From contig JADFZV010000012.1 of assembly GCA_015232335.1 (NCBI GenBank), forward strand, positions 1 to 64,000: a stretch of DNA of 64,000 bases. The letters are read 5' to 3'. Numbering within the stretch: position 1 is the first letter of the stretch; each line of letters starts with the position of its first letter. Of this stretch, positions 18,680 to 26,340 are shown in pieces. This DNA comes from Alphaproteobacteria bacterium. GTDB taxonomy: Bacteria; Pseudomonadota; Alphaproteobacteria; Rhodospirillales; WMHbin7. The translations under genes and the position numbers were made by a program. Under the pieces are notes generated by a model, which worked only from the letters and a program-made list of their open reading frames with translations, ran no database searches and was not told the DNA's origin.

Positions 18680-19189
18680 ATGAGCCAGAGTCCTATCCAT
18701 CTTGTTTGCCTTGCTCCCACCGCTGAGGTTCAAAACACAGTGGCTTGTCGCCTGGCCGATGATCTGGCTGCGATCCTGAATTCTGATCAGGGATTACCTG
18801 GAAGCATCAGGCAGACCTCAAGCCGCTCCCTGGAGACAAAAGAGACTGTTCTTTCCTATACGAAAGAATGGTGCCTGAAGAGGAACGCCAGGTTCTACGC
18901 GATTGCGCTTGGCGAGGGGCGAGCTATAGGCGCGATCAGCCTGAGCCACATTAACTTTTCTCAAGCGTCGGCTTTTTGTGGGTACTGGATAGGAAGCACG
19001 TTCCAAGGAAAAGGCTACGGTTTTGGGGCATTGACACAATTGATGGAGCGCGCAAAGGGAATGGGGCTTATACGAGTCTCGGCGCAAATCATTGATGACA
19101 ATATCGCCTCGAAACGTCTCTGGAAGAAATTGGGGGCCTCGTTCGAGCAGGCAAGCGGGAAGATTGTCGCTACCGCATCCCTTGCGTAG
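18680..19189 (+). CDS. GNAT family N-acetyltransferase
   Basis: About 169 residues from ATG 18680 (TTG 18662 is an alternative; no clear ribosome site for either). RimJ/RimL-like GNAT: IGAISLSHI, then the acetyl-CoA-binding loop STFQGKGYGFGAL, then DNIASKRLWKKLGA. The gene at 20655-21176 is a diverged paralogue: both share LADDLAAIL/YSDQLAAILN and SYT(K/Q)(E/S)WC wording. The substrate is unknown. It is convergent with the minus-strand OmpA-like gene; the stops are 8 nt apart. Confidence 0.82.
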   Translation: MSQSPIHLVCLAPTAEVQNTVACRLADDLAAILNSDQGLPGSIRQTSSRSLETKETVLSYTKEWCLKRNARFYAIALGEGRAIGAISLSHINFSQASAFCGYWIGSTFQGKGYGFGALTQLMERAKGMGLIRVSAQIIDDNIASKRLWKKLGASFEQASGKIVATASLA

Positions 19190-19197
19190 AAGCCGCC

Positions 19198-19695
19198 TCA
19201 AGGTGCCGCAATCCTTGTTGCGACGTGGCGCATGGCGGCCAAAATCTCTTCGCTTTCCTGGCGGGGAATAATCGGCGCCCAGGGGCGACCAAGCGCTGTA
19301 ATCCTTGCCGCTGAAACGCCGCTCTCGATCAGATAGGCACGAACCTCGGCGGCCCGCTTTTGCCCCAGCTTCTCTTTCTCGATGCTGTCCGGTGCCTCCA
19401 AATTGTCGGCAAAACCGATAGTTTCGACAGGATGAGTTGGATGTCGGCGCAGGATTTCCGCCTGCCGGTCCAGAACCGCCCGCGCCTCTTCGGACAGGGC
19501 GGAGGAGGAGGTCTTAAAATAGACTTTCTCATCCGAAGCGGGGACGAGGTCTGGCAGAGCGGGGCTTATGGCGCAGGGAAGCGAAAAATCGATGCCGTTT
19601 TTCGGGGGTGGAGCCGGACACTCCTTGACCTCCGCCGCCGCTGCCTCGCCGCCAAACGCCATGGCAACTAAGGAAAGCATAACCTGTTTGTTCAT
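19198..19695 (-). CDS. OmpA-like peptidoglycan-associated protein
   Basis: 165 residues from ATG 19695 (GGGAGAGG upstream), with a signal peptide (MNKQVMLSLVAMAFGGEAAAA). The mature part has the OmpA C-terminal fold: VYFKTSSSALSEEARAVLDR, ETIGFADN and LGQKRAAEVRAYLIESGVSA. The family binds meso-diaminopimelate in peptidoglycan. Its ATG overlaps the stop of the tandem-GNAT gene by 4 nt, so an operon is likely. It lacks a lipobox, so it may be soluble in the periplasm. Confidence 0.8.
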   Translation of the reverse strand: MNKQVMLSLVAMAFGGEAAAAEVKECPAPPPKNGIDFSLPCAISPALPDLVPASDEKVYFKTSSSALSEEARAVLDRQAEILRRHPTHPVETIGFADNLEAPDSIEKEKLGQKRAAEVRAYLIESGVSAARITALGRPWAPIIPRQESEEILAAMRHVATRIAAP

Positions 19696-20588
19696 GGCCC
19701 TCTCCCGCCGACAGCGTTGGATATTGCTTCCTGTTCGGTTAGTGGCGCCCGGCTGCAGCCCACCAGATCTGTGGCGGGAAGGACACCATGGGTTCGCAAC
19801 AGTGGCAAAGCGTTCGGAAAGGCCTCGGTATAGATCGTCGTCCTGGAAAATCGGGAAACGATTCGCCTGACCAGCGCACGCCCCACCCCACGGCGCTGCC
19901 AGTCGGGATGTACGCAGATTTCCGTGAGGTAGCATTTGCTGAAGCAATCGCTGAAAACCCGAGCAAAGCCGATAAGCTGCCCCTCTGCATTTTCAGCGAA
20001 AGCACCGAAGGCGCCTTCTCCAAAAAGCCTTTCATAAAGCTTTTCCCGCGACATGCCTTTTTCTGTGATGCCGAAGCCGACGGAATCCACGACCTGGTCA
20101 AACTGGGCGGCTGAATATTTGAAGGCATCATCGGTAATGACCGCTTGCGAGGACTCTTGCGGCAGAATCGTCCCTTCGCAGGGCAATCGGCGGCAAACAT
20201 TCAATTTCACTCTCGGACGAATACCCCCTTTCTTGAAGAAATCGACATGCTCCGCAGGCGCATCGCAGTAAAGCGCTGTCTTGCCAAACCGCTCGTCGAT
20301 CCTTTCGAGAAACCCTCTGCCGATGGCGCGGCCCCGCCAACTCGGATGCACACAGATTTCCGCAAGCCACGAGACCAGCAGCTCGTCGCTGAGAACACGC
20401 GCCGCACCGACCAGTCGGTCGCCCAAGAAAGCGAACAATCCGAAGGCCCCGGGATTGAACAGTTTTGCCACATCGTCCAAGCCGAGCCGCTCAGCGAAGC
20501 CAAATCCCGCCTCGCTATACAACATCTTCAGATCAAAGGGTGCTGCCTGCTCATGATCCCAAGACCAACGAATGGTCGCCTCTTTCAT
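19692..20588 (-). CDS. tandem-domain GNAT acetyltransferase
   Basis: 298 residues from ATG 20588 (GGGGGAAAGG directly upstream). Two GNAT domains in a row: ICVHPSWRGRAIGRGFLERI in the first (about residues 30-130) and ICVHPDWQRRGVGRALVRRI in the second (about 155-270). Both have the acetyl-CoA loop (RGRAIG, QRRGVG). The halves are clearly related to each other, so it arose by internal duplication. The substrate is unknown. It lies in the minus-strand run from the radical SAM gene to the OmpA-like gene. Confidence 0.82.
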   Translation of the reverse strand: MKEATIRWSWDHEQAAPFDLKMLYSEAGFGFAERLGLDDVAKLFNPGAFGLFAFLGDRLVGAARVLSDELLVSWLAEICVHPSWRGRAIGRGFLERIDERFGKTALYCDAPAEHVDFFKKGGIRPRVKLNVCRRLPCEGTILPQESSQAVITDDAFKYSAAQFDQVVDSVGFGITEKGMSREKLYERLFGEGAFGAFAENAEGQLIGFARVFSDCFSKCYLTEICVHPDWQRRGVGRALVRRIVSRFSRTTIYTEAFPNALPLLRTHGVLPATDLVGCSRAPLTEQEAISNAVGGRGP

Positions 20589-20654
20589 CCTTTCCCCCAG
20601 CCCCGACATACCACACACTTGCTATCGCTGCATGAAAACGGCGCAGGCAGTGCC

Positions 20655-21176
20655 TCAGCTTGAAGCGAGCGATACGACGACTTGTTTGGGTTCAAATCGA
20701 ACAGCTGCCCCGCAGCCTTCCCATATTTCCTGTGCCATGTCTTCAATCTCCGGGATCGCCCCGCTAACCTGCCTTATGCCGAGCATACGGGCCAACTTCA
20801 GAAGCAGGGCGAAAGCCGCGCCCGGAATCCCCAGACCTTCATGGCGGCTTGACAAAAACATGCCCGTCCTGGCCGTGCCTTGCTCCCTGTCGATATGGCT
20901 GAGCGAGATCAGACCGATGGCAGAATCGGAGTCATCGACGATGGCAAAAGACTGCGCCGACTTTTCCCGGCACCATGATTGTGTGTATGAAAGAAAATCG
21001 GCCGCGGACAAGGGCGGCGCTGTCCCCGACCCTTTGACAGAAGGGGGAAGACCCTCATCCCAATTGAGAATCGCTGCAAGCTGATCGCTATATCGATGGG
21101 CCGTTTCCTGGCTTCCCTCATGTTCAGGAGCAAGTCGAAACAGGCTTATGTCCCACATCGTATCGCGCATCATCAT
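20655..21176 (-). CDS. GNAT family N-acetyltransferase, diverged
   Basis: About 173 residues; the ATG at 21176 is preceded by GGGGGG at 7 nt. GNAT-like, paralogous to the protein at 18680-19189: SDSAIGLISLSHI, then SSRHEGLGIPGAAFAL in place of the usual (Q/R)xxGxG loop. The C-terminal motif that normally carries the Tyr/Asn pair is altered (EDMAQEIWEGCGAAV). It may have changed activity. It follows the radical SAM gene by 75 nt on the same strand. Confidence 0.75.
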   Translation of the reverse strand: MMMRDTMWDISLFRLAPEHEGSQETAHRYSDQLAAILNWDEGLPPSVKGSGTAPPLSAADFLSYTQSWCREKSAQSFAIVDDSDSAIGLISLSHIDREQGTARTGMFLSSRHEGLGIPGAAFALLLKLARMLGIRQVSGAIPEIEDMAQEIWEGCGAAVRFEPKQVVVSLASS

Positions 21177-21251
21177 TGCTTTGCCCCCCATAAGTTGCTC
21201 ACAGCATGCAATAGATCGGCGATGCTGGAAATATATTCATGGTTGTATTTT

Positions 21252-22394
21252 TCATCCAGAATTCGAGACTAATCTTCGGCAAATGCGCTCGGGTATGCTG
21301 CCTGATTTTTTGTAAAGTGATAAAACAGGAGCGCAGGTCATGCATTGTTTGGAGGATTCGCATGTAGCGCAAAACGGTGTGGCAGGTCTTGTCCCCGAGT
21401 GACATGATATGCGTTTGAGATTCCCCACATCCTCCGAGAGCAGATTGATAGAAACGTGGGGCAACAACTTGCATGGCCCGATTTTTCCATTAACATGAAC
21501 ATGCAAAGCTCTTTTTCCTCCCGAACATCCTTTTTCTCCGCCAAAAACGATCGGCTTCCTTTTTTCACCTGAGGAATGGATAGTAGGACGATGGTTGCCT
21601 CCCAATGTTGGCGAGAAATGCGAATATACGTGATATTCAACACCCATTTGCAGCATCATGGCTTCCATGGCGGTAGCTTCATGCTCGTTCAATTTTCCCA
21701 CAATGATGGCCACGCGCAGGCGGATGCCGAGAGCTTGCGCCCCTTCCAAACCGTCAAGAACATCTTTGAATGCAGATCGTGGTGCACCGGTCATTGCCGC
21801 AAACGAAGAGGCCGAAGCCCCATAAAGGCTTATCCTAATTAGGTGGGGCGGCATATCTCTGAACAGGCCCAACCAGTGAGATAATCTTTGCCCGTTTGTC
21901 ATAACGGAGATCAGCATCCCTTTTTTCCATGCGGCGCGATAAGTGGACTCAAAATGTGGGTCTGCAAGTGCCTCTCCACCAGTAAGTTGAAGCGCGACAC
22001 AGCCCAAACCTTCAAGCTTGTCCAGAACACGCAAGCGCTTCTCCATGTCCAGTCCGGAACACCGTTTTTTGTCAAGGTAACAGTGGACGCATCTAAAATT
22101 ACATCTTTCTGTGATCTCCCAGGTGACTCGATAATAATCCTGCCCCGTCGTCACTCGGAAAGTGCTGCATCGACTCCTTATGCTATCGGATGCCAAATCC
22201 AACCCAATATCCGCTAGTTCTGCGGCAAGCCATTCTATCAAGCCGGAATGCTCCAGTTCCGATATGTCAACCTGCAAAAAGCGTTCAGGTAAATAGAACT
22301 GCAGGCAATCGAGAGATCTTCGGTCAATTAGGTCAAGCTTATTCCCATTTATAACGACAACCAAATCGCTCGAGTTCTGAGGGGGCACTGTCAT
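21252..22394 (-). CDS. radical SAM/SPASM enzyme, probable peptide maturase
   Basis: 380 residues. A 90-residue N-terminal extension of unknown type is followed by the radical SAM core with CxxxCxxC at Cys98, Cys102 and Cys105 (CNFRCVHC) and GGE (LQLTGGEALADP). The C-terminal SPASM region has eight further Cys, including CATCESSKQC MTC spacing (C-x2-C-x5-C-x2-C) and a final Cys near the end, for two auxiliary clusters. Such enzymes modify ribosomally made peptides or protein tails (thioether, carbon-carbon or epimer chemistry). No separate precursor gene is obvious; the small protein encoded just upstream with a Cys/Trp/Tyr tail is the best candidate. Lower GC than the flanks suggests transfer. 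Confidence 0.85.
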   Translation of the reverse strand: MTVPPQNSSDLVVVINGNKLDLIDRRSLDCLQFYLPERFLQVDISELEHSGLIEWLAAELADIGLDLASDSIRSRCSTFRVTTGQDYYRVTWEITERCNFRCVHCYLDKKRCSGLDMEKRLRVLDKLEGLGCVALQLTGGEALADPHFESTYRAAWKKGMLISVMTNGQRLSHWLGLFRDMPPHLIRISLYGASASSFAAMTGAPRSAFKDVLDGLEGAQALGIRLRVAIIVGKLNEHEATAMEAMMLQMGVEYHVYSHFSPTLGGNHRPTIHSSGEKRKPIVFGGEKGCSGGKRALHVHVNGKIGPCKLLPHVSINLLSEDVGNLKRISCHSGTRPATPFCATCESSKQCMTCAPVLSLYKKSGSIPERICRRLVSNSG

Positions 22395-22427
22395 TTCATA
22401 CTTCCTTGCGCCATTTCCAAATGAGAA

Positions 22428-22455
22428 GTGGGCGGCACAATTCTGTGCCGCCCAC
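22428..22455 (-). terminator. perfect hairpin between peptidoglycan-binding and radical SAM genes
   Basis: GTGGGCGGCACA / TGTGCCGCCCAC, a 12-bp perfect stem with a 4-nt loop. On the minus strand it is followed by TTCTCATTT, a weak U-tract, so termination may be partial and could set the ratio between the two genes. Confidence 0.5.
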
Positions 22456-22463
22456 GAAACTGC

Positions 22464-22814
22464 CTACATAAGATAAGGATTGGCATCCCACTCCCTGCAC
22501 GAACAGGGGTCAGGAAGCACTTGATCAAAGCGGAAACTCCTCGGTGGCTGGGAAGATGCTCGTTCCAGCCTCCTATTCATCACCGCTTCGGTCGGCCCGC
22601 CCGGGCGCATCACGCCGTCCACCTTCAGGCGATTGTCGCGCTGAAAACGGCGGATGCCCTCGAACAAAGGCCCATCGACCCAAGCGCCGATAGCGCCTCC
22701 CCCCGGCGGCTGATAATAGCCAAGCTGCAAAAGGGCGCGTTTGGCATTGACGATGTCGCCGTAGTCGGCATTGGCCGCCTCGTCCATGGGACGTTTCAGT
22801 TTAAGCCAAGACAT
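22464..22814 (-). CDS. small peptidoglycan-binding-domain protein with Cys/Trp-rich tail
   Basis: 116 residues from ATG 22814 (AAAGGAG upstream). The central part (about 15-75) matches the peptidoglycan-binding domain 1 fold: VNAKRALLQLGYY, DGPLFEGIRRFQRDNRLKVDG and GPTEAVMNRRL. There is no catalytic domain and no signal peptide. The C-terminus ends in DPCSCREWDANPYLM, unusual for this fold. It is the last gene of the phage block in transcription order and lies 69 nt before the radical SAM gene. It may be a virion or lysis accessory protein, or a substrate for the radical SAM enzyme; both are inference. Confidence 0.75.
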   Translation of the reverse strand: MSWLKLKRPMDEAANADYGDIVNAKRALLQLGYYQPPGGGAIGAWVDGPLFEGIRRFQRDNRLKVDGVMRPGGPTEAVMNRRLERASSQPPRSFRFDQVLPDPCSCREWDANPYLM

Positions 22815-22943
22815 AATCGAACTCCTTTCGATTGACAATTGAAAAGTCGTTTTCTGCGTGTGATTGCTTCTGTTGCGTGTGTCTGTTTGCACACCTCCTT
22901 TCCTCTGCTTTGGCGAAAAACCATCCATAGGATTACAGCGCGC

Positions 22944-23261
22944 TCACAGCCGCGCCCGGTCGGCCAGATGCGCCTGAGCGCCGTCCAGCTTGGCTTCGAT
23001 GCGCACCAGATGCTCGGTCAGGCGCCGCTCGATATCCTTGATATAACCAATCGAAGCGTAGGATTTGGCGACCTCAAGCTTGTAAGCGCTCAAGGCCTCG
23101 CGCAGATCGATCAATGACGACTGCACATGGGCGCGCTCGCCGTCCATCGCCTCGTCGAGATCGCGCCTGGTCTTCCAGACCAGCCAGAACAGGCCGGCCA
23201 GAACCGGCAGTTCGACCGCGCTGATCCACCAGATCAGATCAATGCTCCAATGTTGACTCAT
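22944..23261 (-). CDS. phage membrane protein with coiled coil
   Basis: 105 residues, AGGAGG upstream. One transmembrane segment (residues 8-29, LIWWISAVELPVLAGLFWLVW) then a charged helical region (30-105) predicted to form a coiled coil. No family is recognised. It lies 9 nt after the large terminase gene and may serve in lysis or be a membrane accessory. Confidence 0.7.
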   Translation of the reverse strand: MSQHWSIDLIWWISAVELPVLAGLFWLVWKTRRDLDEAMDGERAHVQSSLIDLREALSAYKLEVAKSYASIGYIKDIERRLTEHLVRIEAKLDGAQAHLADRARL

Positions 23262-23270
23262 GCTTTCCTC

Positions 23271-24761
23271 CTAGAGTTCGAAATCGTTTCCGGCCTTGAT
23301 GGGAGCACCCGGGCGCCAATCTTGTTTCTGATGCTGAAGTGGTGCCGTGGCGGCCTGATTAAGGCGCACCGGCTCGGCCAGCAGGCATCCCGCCACCGCA
23401 TCCAACCCGTCGTCCTTGCATTTTCCGCCCGCCCGCCATTCACGCATCTCGGTGATGAAGGGTGTTGCCCAGACCGAGCGATGGGCATTGAGCGCACCGG
23501 CTGCCAGCACGGCGTCGAAGGCATCGACGATGCGCCGATCCTTGTTGGTGCGGCTGTGCGTCTCCACCACCGCCAATTTAAGCCCAAGACGCTTGGTCTC
23601 GCGGCGCAGAAGGCCGGGCAGGAACTTGCCGATGCCGTTGCCTTCCAGGCGGATGGCGGGCAGATAGAGGTCTTTGGCGAACAGCGCCGCCTGACGGCAA
23701 AGCTGGGTCGCCTCGTCGGCCTCGCTCACCTGGGCCGGATCATGTTTGAGATAGGCGATGCGATGCAGCCAGTAGCCGCCTTCCTCGTCGGTAAAGATGC
23801 AGGCGATCACCGAGGCATCGCCCTTCTCGGGATTGCCGAACGATGGGTCCCACCAGCAGGAAGCCGAGACCAGACGCTTGCCTTTCAGCAGCAGGCGCGC
23901 CGTTCCGTTGCCCTCGCTGTAATCGAGTTCGGCTTCGTAGAGGCGCAGCCGGTCGGGGTCCAGCCTGCCCTCGGCGATATTGACAGGGCGCAGCATCATC
24001 TGACTGTCGAACTTGTTGGGGCCGGTGCGGCGCTTAAGCTTGGCGATGCGCTCCAAAGGAAAGCGCTCGGGCCAGCGCGAGCGGCCCTTGGCATCCAGCA
24101 CCGCCAGTTCGAGGCGGGAAAATCCATTCAGGAACGGCTCGGTCTCGCCCGCCTCGATGCGCGGCACTGCTGCATAGATGGTGTAATAGCTGTGCGGTGT
24201 GCCGACATACAGATGCAGCCCCCCCGGCACCAGCACAAAATCAAGCTCGAACAGGCGCAAGCGCAGATCGGCCCGCTTGGGCACGCTGTCCGAGGTGTTG
24301 GGCACCTCGACATCGTCGCAGATCACGACATCGGCCCGCGATCCCGTGACATTGGCTCCGATGCCCTTGGCCAACATCGAGGGATCGCGCAGCTCCGAGG
24401 GCCTGACCACGGTGAACTGATCGGCCGCCCACTGATCGCGGTTTTTGGGCTTCAATCCCTTGGTCAGCGGATGACGCTCGACGATGCGCTTGACGTTGCG
24501 CACCATCTTGCGGGCCAGGGCCAGATCGGCCGCCAGCACCAGAATCCGCGTATTGGGACGCTTAGCCAGCATCCAAGCACAGAACAAGCCAACCAGGGTC
24601 GATTTGCCCGATCCGCGAAATGCCATCAGCAGCAATTCGCGTTCATGCCCATTCAGGCGCGCCTCCAGCCAGCGGGCGATGCGTTTGTGAAGCATGGGGG
24701 TTCCCTGGGCCTGATGCTCGTTCCAGATCCAGACAAATTCGGTGAAGCTGGCCTTGGTCAT
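23271..24761 (-). CDS. phage terminase large subunit
   Basis: 496 residues. Packaging ATPase and nuclease. Walker A is AFRGSGKST (near residue 47), Walker B is DVVICDDVEV, and the nuclease domain starts at WWDPSFGNPEKGDAS with later acidic residues (KDDGLDAVAG). T7 gp19-like in size and order. The start overlaps the small subunit gene by 4 nt. Intact, no frameshift seen. Confidence 0.92.
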   Translation of the reverse strand: MTKASFTEFVWIWNEHQAQGTPMLHKRIARWLEARLNGHERELLLMAFRGSGKSTLVGLFCAWMLAKRPNTRILVLAADLALARKMVRNVKRIVERHPLTKGLKPKNRDQWAADQFTVVRPSELRDPSMLAKGIGANVTGSRADVVICDDVEVPNTSDSVPKRADLRLRLFELDFVLVPGGLHLYVGTPHSYYTIYAAVPRIEAGETEPFLNGFSRLELAVLDAKGRSRWPERFPLERIAKLKRRTGPNKFDSQMMLRPVNIAEGRLDPDRLRLYEAELDYSEGNGTARLLLKGKRLVSASCWWDPSFGNPEKGDASVIACIFTDEEGGYWLHRIAYLKHDPAQVSEADEATQLCRQAALFAKDLYLPAIRLEGNGIGKFLPGLLRRETKRLGLKLAVVETHSRTNKDRRIVDAFDAVLAAGALNAHRSVWATPFITEMREWRAGGKCKDDGLDAVAGCLLAEPVRLNQAATAPLQHQKQDWRPGAPIKAGNDFEL

Positions 24762-25087
24762 GGCGCGTCATCCTCGTCATCGTCTGTCTCTTCGCGCTCC
24801 AGGGCCTCGCGGGCACGGATCAGAAAATCCGCCTCGCCCGGCGCTTTTTCCTTTTCCTTCTCTTCATCCAAACCGGCTTCATCGGCGGCCCAGCGCAGAA
24901 GCTTGACCAGAAGATCGATATGGGCCAGCGCCGATTTGCAGGCCGCGTGATGGGCTGCGAATTCCTTGGCCGTTTCGCTGGGCACCTGGCCCGCGAAATC
25001 GCCATAGCGTTCGGCAGCATGCAAAATCCGTTCGGGCAGCAGCAGCCTCAGTTGACGTTTCAGAGCTTCAAGGTCATCGGTGGTCAT
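24758..25087 (-). CDS. probable terminase small subunit
   Basis: 109 residues, mainly helical and acidic at the end (REETDDDEDDAP). Assigned by position directly before the large subunit with a 4-nt overlap, and by size. No motif identifies it on its own. A minus-strand terminator lies just upstream, so this gene pair forms its own unit. Confidence 0.65.
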   Translation of the reverse strand: MTTDDLEALKRQLRLLLPERILHAAERYGDFAGQVPSETAKEFAAHHAACKSALAHIDLLVKLLRWAADEAGLDEEKEKEKAPGEADFLIRAREALEREETDDDEDDAP

Positions 25088-25104
25088 TTAAGGAATCCTT
25101 TGCA

Positions 25105-25151
25105 AAGACGAAAACGAAACCGCCCGCACCAGGGCTGGAGCGGGCGGTTTC
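25105..25151 (-). terminator. minus-strand terminator upstream of small terminase gene
   Basis: Twelve-bp perfect stem GAAACCGCCCGC / GCGGGCGGTTTC followed on the minus strand by GTTTTCGTC. It separates the lysis genes from the terminase genes. Confidence 0.8.
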
Positions 25152-25164
25152 TTGCGATGCAGGG

Positions 25165-25338
25165 TCAGCGACAGAAAGCCTTGACCTTGCGGTTATGGGC
25201 GACGATCTGCTCGGCCAGGGCTCTGCTGAGACTGTCGGCGGGATTCACATGAATCCTTTCGACCCACGCGCAGTCACTTGCCCTGGTCGTGCAACTCGCG
25301 ATGAAGAGCAGCGTCGTCAAGACGAGCCACATCTTCAT
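25165..25338 (-). CDS. outer-membrane spanin (Rz1-like lipoprotein)
   Basis: 57 residues from ATG 25338 (AAGG upstream). Lipoprotein signal with lipobox LLFIASC, then a short mature part with ADSLSRALAEQIVAHNRKVK, the wording of phage Rz1-like lysis proteins (D.LS..A..QILAHN). It overlaps the 3' part of the inner spanin gene by 65 nt in another frame, the classic nested arrangement. It disrupts the outer membrane at lysis together with the inner spanin. Confidence 0.8.
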   Translation of the reverse strand: MKMWLVLTTLLFIASCTTRASDCAWVERIHVNPADSLSRALAEQIVAHNRKVKAFCR

Positions 25339-25480
25339 CAATTGCCTTCGCCTGGATGGCATGTTCCAGCCCCTGGGCGGCCATCTTCGCTTGGGCGCTG
25401 CGATTTCCGCAAAGCCAGGCCGCCGCCATGGGCAGCCAGCGAAGAAGCGTTCCCGCCAGGTTCAGGAAGAAGGCGGCCAT
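25274..25480 (-). CDS. inner-membrane spanin (Rz-like)
   Basis: 68 residues; its ATG overlaps the holin stop by 1 nt (TGATG). One N-terminal transmembrane segment (AAFFLNLAGTLLRWLPMAAAWL) and a helical C-terminal part ending DDAALHRELHDQGK, typical of small Rz-type proteins. Its 3' end is overlapped by the outer spanin gene. Confidence 0.75.
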   Translation of the reverse strand: MAAFFLNLAGTLLRWLPMAAAWLCGNRSAQAKMAAQGLEHAIQAKAIDEDVARLDDAALHRELHDQGK

Positions 25481-25647
25481 CAGGCCGCCCGCTCCTTCAC
25501 CACCACCGCAACGGCGGCGGCGATGGCGGCACCGGCTTGGCCGATGGCGGACCATTCGGCATCGTTCAAGCCCACGGCCAGGGCCAGGGCGGACAGGCCC
25601 GCCCAGGTCGAGGGTTCCTTCAAGCGTTCCAGAATCCAGGTGAACAT
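25480..25647 (-). CDS. holin-like membrane protein
   Basis: 55 residues from ATG 25647, AAAGGAG upstream. Two hydrophobic segments (TWAGLSALALAVGL and AIGQAGAAIAAAVAVVV) and a short charged end. Size, topology and position before the spanins indicate a holin that permeabilises the inner membrane. Confidence 0.75.
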   Translation of the reverse strand: MFTWILERLKEPSTWAGLSALALAVGLNDAEWSAIGQAGAAIAAAVAVVVKERAA

Positions 25648-25673
25648 CGGTTCTTGCTCCTTTCGTTGAGACA

Positions 25674-25699
25674 TAAAAAAGGCCGGGGAAATCCCGGCC
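25674..25699 (-). terminator. minus-strand terminator upstream of the holin gene
   Basis: GGCCGGG / CCCGGCC stem with 5-nt loop, followed on the minus strand by TTTTTTATG. It separates the fibre genes from the lysis genes. Confidence 0.85.
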
Positions 25700-25726
25700 C
25701 AGCACATGGCATGAGGATATCGCCGC

Positions 25727-25957
25727 TTATCCAGCGGGCTCCTCGGGCCATATCACGGTGTTGGGATTCTCTTGCAGGGTTACGTCGCGCAGATCCTGGG
25801 CATAGTCGGCCCACTCCTTTGCCTTGGCATAAGACAGCGTGGTGACCAGGCGAAAATCCCTTTGATTGCGATGACGTTCCAGAACGGCCAGGGCTTTCTC
25901 AAGCAATGACCTGCGCTGGAGGCGGATGTCGTCCCAGCTAAGATCGGGTTCCGTCAT
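25727..25957 (-). CDS. phage tail-fibre assembly-like protein, short
   Basis: 76 residues. The C-terminal WADYAQDLRDVTLQENPNTV then IWPEEPAG matches the end of tail-fibre assembly chaperones and of its upstream neighbour (AYRQQLRDITQQADPNIIAW). It is therefore a paralogue of the neighbour reduced to the C-terminal domain. Confidence 0.7.
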   Translation of the reverse strand: MTEPDLSWDDIRLQRRSLLEKALAVLERHRNQRDFRLVTTLSYAKAKEWADYAQDLRDVTLQENPNTVIWPEEPAG

Positions 25958-25960
25958 GGC

Positions 25961-26329
25961 TTAGGGCTCCACCGGCCAGGCGATTATGTTGGGATCGGCC
26001 TGCTGCGTGATATCGCGAAGCTGCTGGCGATAGGCGGCCCAGGCAGCTTTCTGATCAACCGTCAAAGGCGCATCGGCAAGCTGCGTCCAGTCGCACCCCG
26101 CCAGCTTTCCATTGCGGACCCTCCGGATATCCGCCCAGCCTTTGGCGGGCGGGGGCGGAAGAACGAACGAGCCATCGGCCTGCCTTTCCATGCCGGAGTC
26201 GACTTTGCTGTCCACCAGGACCAGTTGGGCTACGATTTCGGGGTGGAAATACTTGGCGATATCCCCGTCATCAGGAATTTCGATGATTTCCGCAACCTTG
26301 TCTTTTTCCATGCGCGCATAGCGTTTCAT
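25961..26329 (-). CDS. phage tail-fibre assembly-like protein
   Basis: 122 residues. N-terminal domain with a Pro-rich linker (LPPPPAKGW) and C-terminal AWAAYRQQLRDITQQADPN plus IIAWPVEP, the wording of the tail-assembly-chaperone family in phages. It follows the fibre gene by 11 nt, the usual place. Confidence 0.78.
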   Translation of the reverse strand: MKRYARMEKDKVAEIIEIPDDGDIAKYFHPEIVAQLVLVDSKVDSGMERQADGSFVLPPPPAKGWADIRRVRNGKLAGCDWTQLADAPLTVDQKAAWAAYRQQLRDITQQADPNIIAWPVEP

Positions 26330-26340
26330 GAGTTGCCTCC

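Noticed and set aside
22815..22928. Longer N-terminus for the peptidoglycan-binding protein
   Set aside because: AAAGGAG immediately before ATG 22814 fits better; the GTG upstream is too close to its GGAGG.
23127..24950. 607-residue plus-strand open frame
   Set aside because: Shadow of the large terminase gene.
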